From: a virus
Length of the DNA: 30,577 nucleotides
Virus record (IMG/VR): IMGVR_UViG_3300030406_005436
Span: 1-30,577 of that record
Direction: 5' to 3' (one strand)
In this document: positions 26,901-30,577 of the stretch, piece by piece
Layout of the letters: the number at the start of each line of letters is the position of its first letter
How positions within the stretch are numbered: position 1 is the first letter of the stretch
Made by a program: the position numbers and the translations under genes
Notes under the pieces: model-generated
Databases searched by the model: none
Told to the model about the DNA's origin: nothing
Seen by the model: only the letters and a program-made list of their open reading frames with translations

Positions 26901-27609
26901 ATGATGACGGTTTTATTAATCTTTCTTCTAAATTTAAAATATTAGGTGTTATACCATATAAAATGTTAAAAAGTATTCTAAATGATTCTTCTGTTCCTTT
27001 TGTTTGATATAATGATCTTGCTTCACCTATGAAAGTTCCAACATCCAAGTTTGATTGGAAATTAGTTTCTTCTAATCCTGGTAAAAATGTTTTTTTGAAT
27101 TTTTTATAAAATTCTTTTAGAAATAAAGAACTTAAATTTTGAACTATGGATGAATTTGTATGCTCTGCTGCAGATGAAGAACTGAATACTAAGTCTTCTT
27201 TAGTTGTTTCCGAATGATAACTTGTAATACCACTAAATCCACGTTCACATCCTGTAAAAGTATTAGTTGTAATTCCAGTGTAAGTGATTATCTCATTATC
27301 AATTTTTAACAAACCATATTGATTTGGAAATCCTTTCGTACTAGTAACATTAATTATTTTATCACCAATAGTAGTGATACCAACTGTAGTCGAACTATCA
27401 ACTATAACTTCTGGTGTTAAATTAGTAACATTTAAATATTGATCTAAATTATCAACTAAATCACTTGAACCACCTTGAAATTCTTGAGAAATATAATATT
27501 GTTTTAAAAAATCAACAGTCAGAGGACTTTCATCCCGAATAAATTCAGGAAGTTGATTTGATAATATATCACCTATTTTGACTTTACTTACAATCCCTGT
27601 TTGTATCAT
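14935..27609 (-). CDS. 7: Giant gp7-like baseplate wedge protein with YHYH domain and repeats (4224 aa)
   Basis: At 4224 residues this gene takes 41% of the window. Residues 1-280 resemble the conserved C-terminal core of T4 gp7: LPEFIRDESPLTVDFLKQYY near 16, RSLYQTKGTEESFRILFNIL near 200-220 (T4 gp7 has a very similar RS...STKG.E.S...LF..LY block) and LKGLTGQTLFRSD near 262. Its place between gp6 and gp8 fits gp7, the organiser of the wedge. The remaining ~3900 residues are beta-repeat modules: about 13 GG-x-GY units, about 10 NHG/HNF-GD units, two DNEIITYTG-type units, a YHYH domain at about 1250-1355, two VNGxxQ modules (about 3225-3275 and 3730-3805) and a PTAKIIDDVL...FFVDNAD block at about 3914-3942. 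There is no signal peptide. The ATG overlaps the gp6 stop (ATGA) with AGGAC upstream. The repeat part probably forms a large baseplate extension or adhesin. The gp7 assignment is from memory of the family, not an alignment. Confidence 0.85.
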   Translation of the reverse strand: MIQTGIVSKVKIGDILSNQLPEFIRDESPLTVDFLKQYYISQEFQGGSSDLVDNLDQYLNVTNLTPEVIVDSSTTVGITTIGDKIINVTSTKGFPNQYGLLKIDNEIITYTGITTNTFTGCERGFSGITSYHSETTKEDLVFSSSSAAEHTNSSIVQNLSSLFLKEFYKKFKKTFLPGLEETNFQSNLDVGTFIGEARSLYQTKGTEESFRILFNILYGITPNILNLEERLIKPSSSDYVRRRVCVAELLEGNPRRLKGQSLLKGLTGQTLFRSDLDIDVNASISEIEPFERKDSGLSGITTYYKIGLFVGYDESSDIAGDFVVVPNTKAIEKVEPNSSVITVDSTVGFGTAGTIISGTNTITYTDKTVNQFLNCTGVGVTIDPVQNVRSNITYFGFEDGDLNRKVVLRLTGVLSEFEQSDIIDVNEGEVITVKNIGDKVENNKTSFKEIFCNSWIYNTSSSYFIVDKDSNGMTLGGTIDRSSLKEGDIVDIVNRGTNTIVESSNTIYVNGIAGNTITLSDNDIIPDFVTEEDKSKYKLRKRLNKPNSLNTPIEFGTNLISDIQNVYTQGDTAYVASNSLPSFTNNPNQSHPYFNQITEDTKSVSVGFGTVTSASSGIATLTDVVNDDIFSSISLGVLVPFKNGQKIFYESQGGSLVGLETGSYFVKLVNNKTFKLYGSPSAIDNGKNLTFKKDSDTSIHNFTLFSQRSNEIGSQKLFKKFNLSENISNGNDDPTPIGQTGMLVNGVEITNYKSEDKIFFGPLESVDLLNGGNNYDVINLPNITISNGIGTTALVQPVISGRIEDVLIDPQDFDIDKVVSIGVTGGNGTGCVLEPVIGTRYRKVFFNTEPKTNGGSGINTVSETITFIGDHNFADGESVIYDSNSREPINIVGVGTDRLSNGAIYYVGKTNSTTIELFETFENYQAGAPKINFKVNTGLGNQVFKVGLRNSLLGVNVVDGGQNYTNRKLFVKQSGISSITNRITFNNHGFQDGDLIEYSGNIVGLNTNNKYYVLKNDDNSFSLSNAGIGGTIQSNYIRREKTIFGESGTGLQTFMFPDIKIFVNFDTLGSGTTIPASQTIVATPKVKGTIQQLYLYESGTGYGSTVLNNHRKPLVTLKNGKNASLKPVIENGEIIDINIENKGSEYFSVPDVVIEDPTGLGFGAQLRPVIVNQKLENVIIINSGIGYSTSTNIKVKSTGTNALFDPNVRSLTLNKNFGGNFENLEESDNKLKFSYIGYSTSPFKDGSDKVSGLIGWSYDGNPIYGPFGFADPSNLPSNNVGKKILESGYELIPSNVIDRPDFDNGYFVEDYTFTDNGDLDEHNGRFEKTIEFPQGTYVYHATVDSNNKPVFPYFIGSTYRSKKIEHNFNNILQNKFNFNEGNILRNTFPYKVSDDFANNDFLVETNEINDQQIEITSISSGSITGFDILNNGSDYKVGELLKFDDTNTGGSNLSAEISEVNGKSISNLNTTVEKIEDVVLTWSEKTITASTLNSHNFKSDDVVSIAGLTTDLSPLNGQVKIGVNTISCISISTISGSPSAGLTTEIFVSNVPSNISVGNSIGIGTETLKILNIYKDINVLTVERSSDPSFGTEHPKGSKINFISNEFTFDKSIPKFESQVNKKIFFNPNQTVGVGTFDGTEHTVTFDFAGKNVIRNTPIRQITLENHGLKTNQKLLLTKPAGANIAISTDNNPATTFNIPSTLYAVNRNKDTIGIKTGLGANFDEVYFTSLTNGDNDKFLLETDFDQVKCDIEKINTVVSISTSPTVPTHGLETDDQINLTVNPKLSVGIGTSTAIRISRDLETGFILFNPIGFNSTSINTTTNSINIDNHEFVTGDKIKYSSNLLPEGLFNKNYFVYKVDSNNIKLCETLIDATKNIPNVIGIGSTGGSSQTISKINPEIHSIKNNNLTFDLSDASLLGYKFKLFYDEEFKNEFISDGKTDNFNITGVGTVGIATTTSATTLTIGYGTSLPEFLYYNLEKTGFTTTTDVDVKNNSKIKFIDSEYTGSYNITKIDDTSFSIFLNKKPEKLSYTPADCDVIKYNTSSKSASGGINKINIISGGSDYKKLPNFVGVQESSVGRDAIIIPKSKTIGFVESVRVINEGFEYSSDKTLEPEGLISPTIEIVNSQTLGIVSVTNGGSDFITAPNIVIVNSDNGQEIESGFLEPVMLENSILSVNVNEVPVGLPANTVTLRTINNTNGITILEVKSNAGTSYTCKLATPQGQFSSNPFAVNDRVFIEGIEKISGTGSGFNSKDYGYNLLKVTGFNGNVGGFAEVTIDVSEYGTSNTGIAKTIVTSFANVINQQDYPQFFVTQNQSRFVEGEELNVFRNNNAISGRFKIIRTSVGNLKVFTKETLFIGDRIVGKISGSQAKISKVSNNKARLKTDFSILKDIGWNDNIGKLSEDFQVIPDNDYYQNMSYSVQSPVEWRDLRTSVNNILHTSGMKNFADTGITSTSSASIGSTESLDVTLDLFADRRVDEIRNIDTVRDEDVLEDNTTRKISFDNIRLSSYVSCNSNDVLVIDDINQQFSNLEGAPNQFLDLFTFGSQRVFKNLLVRVSSASGSSNRIQLSEFILLSNGSNNILLEKSKLINSGIGLTTTEESNFATFKLNKDNVTDIDTFRFEPTSDPNSDIDYDLKIFTSEFNTDLDGIGAQIVGPIFLNSRIQTCAANDTTLVAIYNLTNNTGSDLFYESNYSSIHAIDTVDNSMNFIEAFVTNSGDDTFIAQAYADTDSNGLTLNRIGVVTSYIGNIGSDPYMFVTFVNNSSNPVKVKSKNIGFGTVGNANGTYRFKSPNQLNGSERTSIYSGITTVNTGISTFLSLNSQLFNTVKSVVEVSIGASKAVHEVTALHDGVNAYVQPSGSLSVTKDSNTEYDPSSGLGTFSASYTASHFEIKFHPDDSVGVSTVVSLNHCFYTTLDKVNDPLNLTYGPVVEDNTVLEFNALEGERVNRVEFDLRNNNVPIFSKNFNPSLTSDVILSTGKFTIPNHFFRENEELIYTPKSTFVGVGSTPMQFKNGSIIDTLPTTVFAKSVTKEAFFISTTRAGTAVTFTGIGEGNSHEFIMAKRNEKTLISVDDTAQYPLIRTDVTHTLENNVGSQVGLTTTIINLSGISTISVNDILKIDDEHVRVRNVGFATTNGSPVGTSGTFALVEVDRSFVGTINSTHSDGTIVERFKGNYNIVGSKVFFTDAPRGNPNTDKDESNLDTPRSDFNGRVYLRNDYGTNEIYDDISDQFTGVTTTFTLKVGGANTVGLGTTGGSGILFINGVFQSPSTINNPSKNFKILESGTGASGVTSVFFTGITSSDGSPFISNNNINLNELPRGGVPISFGSTVTGLGYAPTVGAKVKALTGAGGTITSIVGVAYSGSALGIQTAIYNEVTGIMTIKTVNEHRFINSNEEVLLGGLEFDCAPSYAGVTTTIFPDGTIGYKFPVVSIAATNVFGVKIGVSTIPHTYVGSGNAYPWFGGLRFGSGYNGLVSIGVTVKDFGYEHRFVSADVNGLDKNGGADITATNAEYDPTTGIMIITSPNHGMNDGDLVKIKDASIRFTCSRDNFQTVHGYPRSTDPVAGINTVVTKITPNVFRVNVGTNVGTGAQVSAVAGVGGTAIFTIDAEGSGYQDPQVFVSEPSYSNLSVTGVSRLGIGATTDTGTDLRVNAIVSASSTTGIGSTLFEVSRYEIVNSGFAFKKGDVVEAVGLVTAKGMGSFSPKSTLSVDEIYSDSFAMWQFGEFDYIDSIKPLQNGVRTKFPLNLNNELISVEPSQSLLSSVSIENIFLVTVNGIIQEPIKAYTITGGTAINFSEPPVGESGEDKGDDISILFYKGTGGIDSEVVDGQKSIIKTGDEVRIESFIDSLGNKIQTQDNRTVTGIRTSTTLETNVYQNQGISETVSRPLTLIRQKVDKTINKVFFSKKRAELEPRINPTAKIIDDVLQSDTFFFVDNADYFNYEDEATPIFNADLISGKPTVGAAVTATVSGLGSITALTIGTAGSGYSGNVAIKFAAPIGVGTTATATAVVTSGSVTSTTITNAGAGYTNTNPPQTIIERPPLIYENLTTNGITITESTGIVTGITTTMFNTNLAIKFTIKRSGADFNPIAVGDPIYIFDTNVGDGVRSLISGGEDDAVVGIGVTFVDNIYQVASFTSNGDVGFVTCCIDSSTTGMSAVGFATAPVGKYSVGKISGFTRSSSPIIFNVKGLIVDSGLTTFPSINRTGGSDTLAKTGGLITPS
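23530..23865 (-). other. YHYH domain within the gp7-like giant
   Basis: Residues ~1250-1355 of the giant match the YHYH domain (PF14240) in order: IGWSYDGNPIYGPFGFADPS, then DLDEHNGRFEKT, FPQGTYVYHATVDS and VFPYFIGSTYR. The name-giving Y-H-Y-H is Y-V-Y-H here, so the first histidine is replaced. The domain occurs in secreted bacterial proteins and in structural proteins of marine T4-like phages; its function is unknown, with metal or ligand binding a common guess. Confidence 0.85.
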
Positions 27610-29525
27610 GTCCTAATTATACTTCCATTTGGATAACTTGATGAATAAAAATCTCTGGTGAATTGTACTCCAGAAACTTCATCACCTGATGTAATTACAT
27701 CCCTAACCATATTTATTGAACTATTTGAGATGTTTAATGAGATGTATAAATCTTTCAAACCTACAACATCATTAGATCTTGGAAATGCTTGAACTTCAAT
27801 AACATTATTGGGTTTAACTGTTGATATGATATTGATTGTTGACACATTTACTTCTCCTTTTTCATAATCTATTGATCCTGCAGAAGAAATTACATTTCCA
27901 ATACTACCATCATCTAAAATTTCAATAATTCTTAAAACTCCAGTTTTTAAATCACTATTTGGAACATCCGACATATAATATGTTCCACTTTTTCCAAAAA
28001 TACTAAAACCAGTTGATTTTATATTATACCCATTTGGATCTACATAAAATTTATTTCCAAAACATAATTCATATTGTGTAAATTGATTTACAGATGCCTG
28101 TAAATTTCTTCTCATACGAATTTTTGTAATATTTGATGTTATTCCTTGATCAGTGTCATCAATAACCTTTAACAATTTACTGTATTTTAATCTTCCACCA
28201 AATTGATTCAAATTAATTGATTTTGAATATAAATTTAATGAATTTACGATATTTGTTCTTAAAAAATTTGGTGATGATACAAATGAATCATTATAATATA
28301 CATTTGACTCTAGTTCAACATATAAAATTTTCAAATCTACGATTTTTTGATTGATTCCTGAAATTGTATATTGCTTTAACTTTGATAATATTTGATTTTT
28401 TGTAAAATCTGATATTAAATCACCATTTTGAGGTTTAATACTAATTACAACTGTACCAAACTCTGGTGGATCTAGTTCTTCACCTCCAATTACCGAAACT
28501 GACTCCGTATTTGGATATATTTTCTTAATTACTGCTTCATAGTCTCTTGATGTGACTGCTCGATTCTGTGAAGAGTAAGTAATCGGTGAAAAATACTTAA
28601 TTGAGTCAATTGATTCAATATCTCCTCCATTTTGTGCCTTTTCATTGGTAATTACTTCAGGAGTATCAAAATCAACTCCTTCAATTTCACCATTTAATGA
28701 ATTTATTTTTGTTAGTCTACCAGAGAAAGAAAAATTAGTTGCACCGTTACCATTTTTCCCATCTGTTGTAATATATTTGACAATAATTTCATCACCATCC
28801 TGATTAGCACCATTTCCTAATTTTTTACCAAAAAATCCATCTCCAAATTTTAATTCATATCTTTCATCTTGAATTTCACTAATTAAAAATATTTTTGAAT
28901 CTGAATTTACGTCAATTATATCGTTTACTAGTGTATATTCAGTTCCATTTCCCTTCGAACCAGATGGTCTGACATGAACTACAATTTTTGAAGTATCAAT
29001 AAATGCATTATCTAATATAAATCTTTGATCAAGTGATCCATCGTATGTAAATGTCTTTTCAAGATAGGTTCCTTGATAGATATTGATATTTTCAAACTTA
29101 GCAATGTTGTCTACAACGTTTGCAGTGATAGGTTCGACAATTGCATATGTATATGACTCATTATCAACATCACCAACGCAAACTATACCAGGTTCTAAGG
29201 TGACTGAACTCACACTACTATTGATAGTAACGTCAAATGACACCTGTGCGTCTGCTGCGGTTCTGGAACGTGGTCTGTATCCAATATTTCCAGCCAAAGA
29301 CACGACATTTTGTCTCAAAGTGGCAGAATCTAAGAAAGATTCGTTAACTGCCATGTTTGAGTTGAATGCAGTGATGTAAGTATTGTATGCAAGAGTGTCA
29401 ATTAAGACAGAAAAGTTCGAACCATCGAAGTCAAAGTCCGAAAAATCGGAATTTGCACGTAAATAGTCCTTAATTGACGTTTTGATTTGATCGAAATCAA
29501 GATTTGTGAAGTTTGAGAAAGGCAT
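27606..29525 (-). CDS. 6: gp6, baseplate wedge protein (gpJ-like)
   Basis: The 639-residue product matches T4 gp6 (660 residues), the baseplate J-like protein. Gp6 dimers form the continuous inner iris of the baseplate that opens on sheath contraction. Features are MPFSNFTNLDFDQIKTSIKD, NFSVLIDTLAYNTYITAFNS, then FLDSATLRQNVVSLAGNIGY and RPRSRTAADAQVSFDV, all characteristic of the family N-terminus. The middle has ERYELKFGDGFFGKKLGNGA and ITYSSQNRAVTSRDYEAVIK with IYPNTESVSVIGGEE, typical of J-like proteins. The length is normal, with no repeat insertion, unlike gp8 and gp14. The ATG lies one base after the gp25 stop with AGG upstream, and the stop overlaps the giant gene start by four bases (ATGA). 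Confidence 0.95.
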   Translation of the reverse strand: MPFSNFTNLDFDQIKTSIKDYLRANSDFSDFDFDGSNFSVLIDTLAYNTYITAFNSNMAVNESFLDSATLRQNVVSLAGNIGYRPRSRTAADAQVSFDVTINSSVSSVTLEPGIVCVGDVDNESYTYAIVEPITANVVDNIAKFENINIYQGTYLEKTFTYDGSLDQRFILDNAFIDTSKIVVHVRPSGSKGNGTEYTLVNDIIDVNSDSKIFLISEIQDERYELKFGDGFFGKKLGNGANQDGDEIIVKYITTDGKNGNGATNFSFSGRLTKINSLNGEIEGVDFDTPEVITNEKAQNGGDIESIDSIKYFSPITYSSQNRAVTSRDYEAVIKKIYPNTESVSVIGGEELDPPEFGTVVISIKPQNGDLISDFTKNQILSKLKQYTISGINQKIVDLKILYVELESNVYYNDSFVSSPNFLRTNIVNSLNLYSKSINLNQFGGRLKYSKLLKVIDDTDQGITSNITKIRMRRNLQASVNQFTQYELCFGNKFYVDPNGYNIKSTGFSIFGKSGTYYMSDVPNSDLKTGVLRIIEILDDGSIGNVISSAGSIDYEKGEVNVSTINIISTVKPNNVIEVQAFPRSNDVVGLKDLYISLNISNSSINMVRDVITSGDEVSGVQFTRDFYSSSYPNGSIIRT

Positions 29526-29526
29526 T

Positions 29527-29928
29527 TTACCTTGTTGCCTCTAATATAAATGAATATTCTTGAGTTGGGAACTCTTGACCGACGATATCATAAATTATGG
29601 TGACTTCAAACTGATTCGAATCAGGTTGAGGGTCAACTTCAACCCTTACATTATCAACTCTTGGTTCAAAATTTATAACTGAGGTCTTAATTTGCTCTTG
29701 AATCTCGTTTGCAGTACCAAAATCAACAAAATCAAAGAGACTTCGATACACATCTGATCCAAAATCAGGATTAAAAAACTTTTCAGTTGGTATTGTTTCG
29801 ACAATATTACGTACAGAACGACTAATTGCCCTCTCATTCTTGAGAATTGGTAAATCTTTAGTAACTGGATGGGGTTCAAACGATAAACTTATGTCTTTAA
29901 ACGCTTTCGACACCCTTGTATTTGCCAT
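29527..29928 (-). CDS. 25: gp25, baseplate wedge protein (GPW/gp25 family)
   Basis: The 133-residue product is the length of T4 gp25 (132 residues) and has the family pattern: DISLSFEPHPVTKDLPILKN at the N-terminus, AISRSVRNIVET, the FNPDFGSDVYRSLFD motif, then EIQEQIKTSVINFEPRVDNV with the conserved E-P-R-V, and VDPQPDSNQFEVTIIYDIVG near the end. Gp25 sits at the junction of sheath and baseplate, with gp6 and gp7 in the wedge core. P2 gpW and T6SS TssE are its relatives. It is the first gene after a TATAAATA late promoter box and is followed by gp6 with a one-base gap. The leader before the ATG has no good Shine-Dalgarno. Confidence 0.96.
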   Translation of the reverse strand: MANTRVSKAFKDISLSFEPHPVTKDLPILKNERAISRSVRNIVETIPTEKFFNPDFGSDVYRSLFDFVDFGTANEIQEQIKTSVINFEPRVDNVRVEVDPQPDSNQFEVTIIYDIVGQEFPTQEYSFILEATR

Positions 29929-29945
29929 GAACCAAGTTTTATATT

Positions 29946-29953
29946 TATTTATA
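29946..29953 (-). promoter_or_regulatory. T4-type late promoter box TATAAATA upstream of gp25
   Basis: An exact TATAAATA on the minus strand lies in the 42-base gap between the right-edge gene and gp25. It ends 17 bases before the gp25 ATG, the same spacing as at gp8. It would start the gp25-gp6-giant transcript. The gap also holds a run of seven A residues on the minus strand just before GGG, but no stem that would form a terminator. Confidence 0.75.
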
Positions 29954-29970
29954 CCCTTTTTTTAACAAAA

Positions 29971-30577
29971 TTATCCGAGTTCTGGTTCAATTGCTGTATT
30001 TCCTGCTCCAATATTCGGATCTGCTTCAATAATTAAGTCATTTGATGTCCTTTCTTTGGCAGTTTTCCAAAAATAATTCTCTTCTGACCCTAATCCGTCA
30101 CGATCATGACCGTTCTCCACCTGATAATACACGGTTGATACCTTAAAATCAGGAATCTTAGGTGTCTCAGGAGTGATACTGTTGTCATATATCCTCATTC
30201 TGTTGTTTGGATAGAGACAAAACTGCCCATTGTCCAATTCAAGAAGGTTATGAGACTTATGTTCGGCAGGTTGTTCACTTGTTGAGTAGTCAATTGCGTC
30301 TACGTCCTGATGATAATTGTCTAATGTACAGATATATGTACCCGTCTGAGTGCCATAATCCCTTGTGTACACTTCATAGTGCATACTTCCAATAAACTGC
30401 TTCTGAACAGCAACCACACCATAGTCCATACAGTTCCAAAACTGTAGATTATGAAGTGTCATATCAGGATCAGGTATCTCTGGGGACGAGAGAAACGCAG
30501 AAATCGGCAACTTATCAAATATTGCTGCATACTCAGGTAAATAAGTTTCAAAATAAAAGGCACGACCAGGTATACTC
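29971..30577 (-). CDS. Conserved phage protein of unknown function, 5' end outside window
   Basis: The frame is open from the right edge (first full codon at 30576) to a TAA at 29971-29973, giving at least 201 residues. The TTG at 30508-30510 is inside the frame, and upstream codons (PGRAFYFETYLPEYAAIFDK) look like genuine protein, so the true start lies beyond the edge. Recognisable parts are LHNLQFWNCMDYGVVAVQKQ, MHYEVYTRDYGTQTGTYICT, EHKSHNLLELDNGQFCLYPN, NRMRIYDNSIT and PDFKVSTVYYQVENG. I recognise this as a protein that recurs near baseplate genes in marine T4-like phages, but I know no function. It is soluble-looking and rich in Tyr and Trp, with no membrane segment. Its end is 42 bases from gp25. 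It could be a virion or assembly protein; it does not look like T4 gp5 or gp53. Confidence 0.8.
   Translation of the reverse strand, partial: SIPGRAFYFETYLPEYAAIFDKLPISAFLSSPEIPDPDMTLHNLQFWNCMDYGVVAVQKQFIGSMHYEVYTRDYGTQTGTYICTLDNYHQDVDAIDYSTSEQPAEHKSHNLLELDNGQFCLYPNNRMRIYDNSITPETPKIPDFKVSTVYYQVENGHDRDGLGSEENYFWKTAKERTSNDLIIEADPNIGAGNTAIEPELG

Noticed and set aside
29673-29879. Minus-strand open frame of 68 codons within gp25
   Set aside because: It is an alternative frame of a well-conserved gp25 gene.
30508-30510. TTG as the start of the right-edge gene
   Set aside because: The frame continues upstream without a stop to the window edge and the residues there look like conserved protein, so the TTG is an internal leucine codon.

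Overview
The window is a late (virion) gene block of a T4-like contractile-tailed phage of the marine type. All thirteen genes I can support lie on the minus strand, so transcription runs from the right edge to the left. The sequence is AT-rich. The gene content (gp25, gp6, gp8, gp13, gp14, gp15, gp16 homologues), two giant repeat-rich structural proteins, a YHYH domain and a DUF4815-type protein match marine T4-like myoviruses such as those of Synechococcus and Prochlorococcus. A SAR11 or other marine host cannot be excluded, because the window has no host-diagnostic gene such as a photosynthesis gene.

Layout in transcription order (right to left). (1) 30577-29971: the end of a conserved but uncharacterised phage protein, cut by the window edge. 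(2) 29928-14935: gp25, gp6 and a 4224-residue giant whose first ~280 residues look like the conserved core of T4 gp7. This is the inner baseplate wedge in the 25-6-7 order. (3) 14891-5759: gp8, a 2444-residue DUF4815-type structural protein and a 68-residue coiled-coil protein. (4) 5730-1: a small beta-rich protein, a fibre-like repeat protein, neck proteins gp13 and gp14, tail-terminator gp15, small terminase gp16 and a partial Cys/Gly/Asn-rich protein that runs off the left edge where gp17 would be expected.

Units 2, 3 and 4 each start just downstream of a T4-type late promoter box (TATAAATA, TATAAATA, CATAAATA). Inside the units genes are nearly gapless, and five junctions share a single base (TAATG or TGATG). 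The products assemble into one structure: gp25/gp6/gp7-like/gp8 form baseplate wedges, the 2444-residue protein and the fibre-like proteins probably decorate the baseplate or form fibres in place of T4 gp9-gp12 and wac, gp13/gp14/gp15 close the head and tail, and gp16 works in DNA packaging.

The most striking feature is the spread of a few beta-repeat modules through neighbouring virion genes: a GG-x-GY module in gp8, gp14, the 2444-residue protein and the giant; an SGA module in gp14, the 2444-residue protein and the giant; and an NHG...GD module mainly in the giant. They have enlarged gp8 and gp14 well beyond T4 size and built a ~3900-residue extension on a gp7-like core. There are no tRNAs, CRISPR arrays, insertion sequences or noncoding gaps longer than 50 bases. 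All similarity statements come from reading the protein sequences and memory of the families; no database search or alignment was run.
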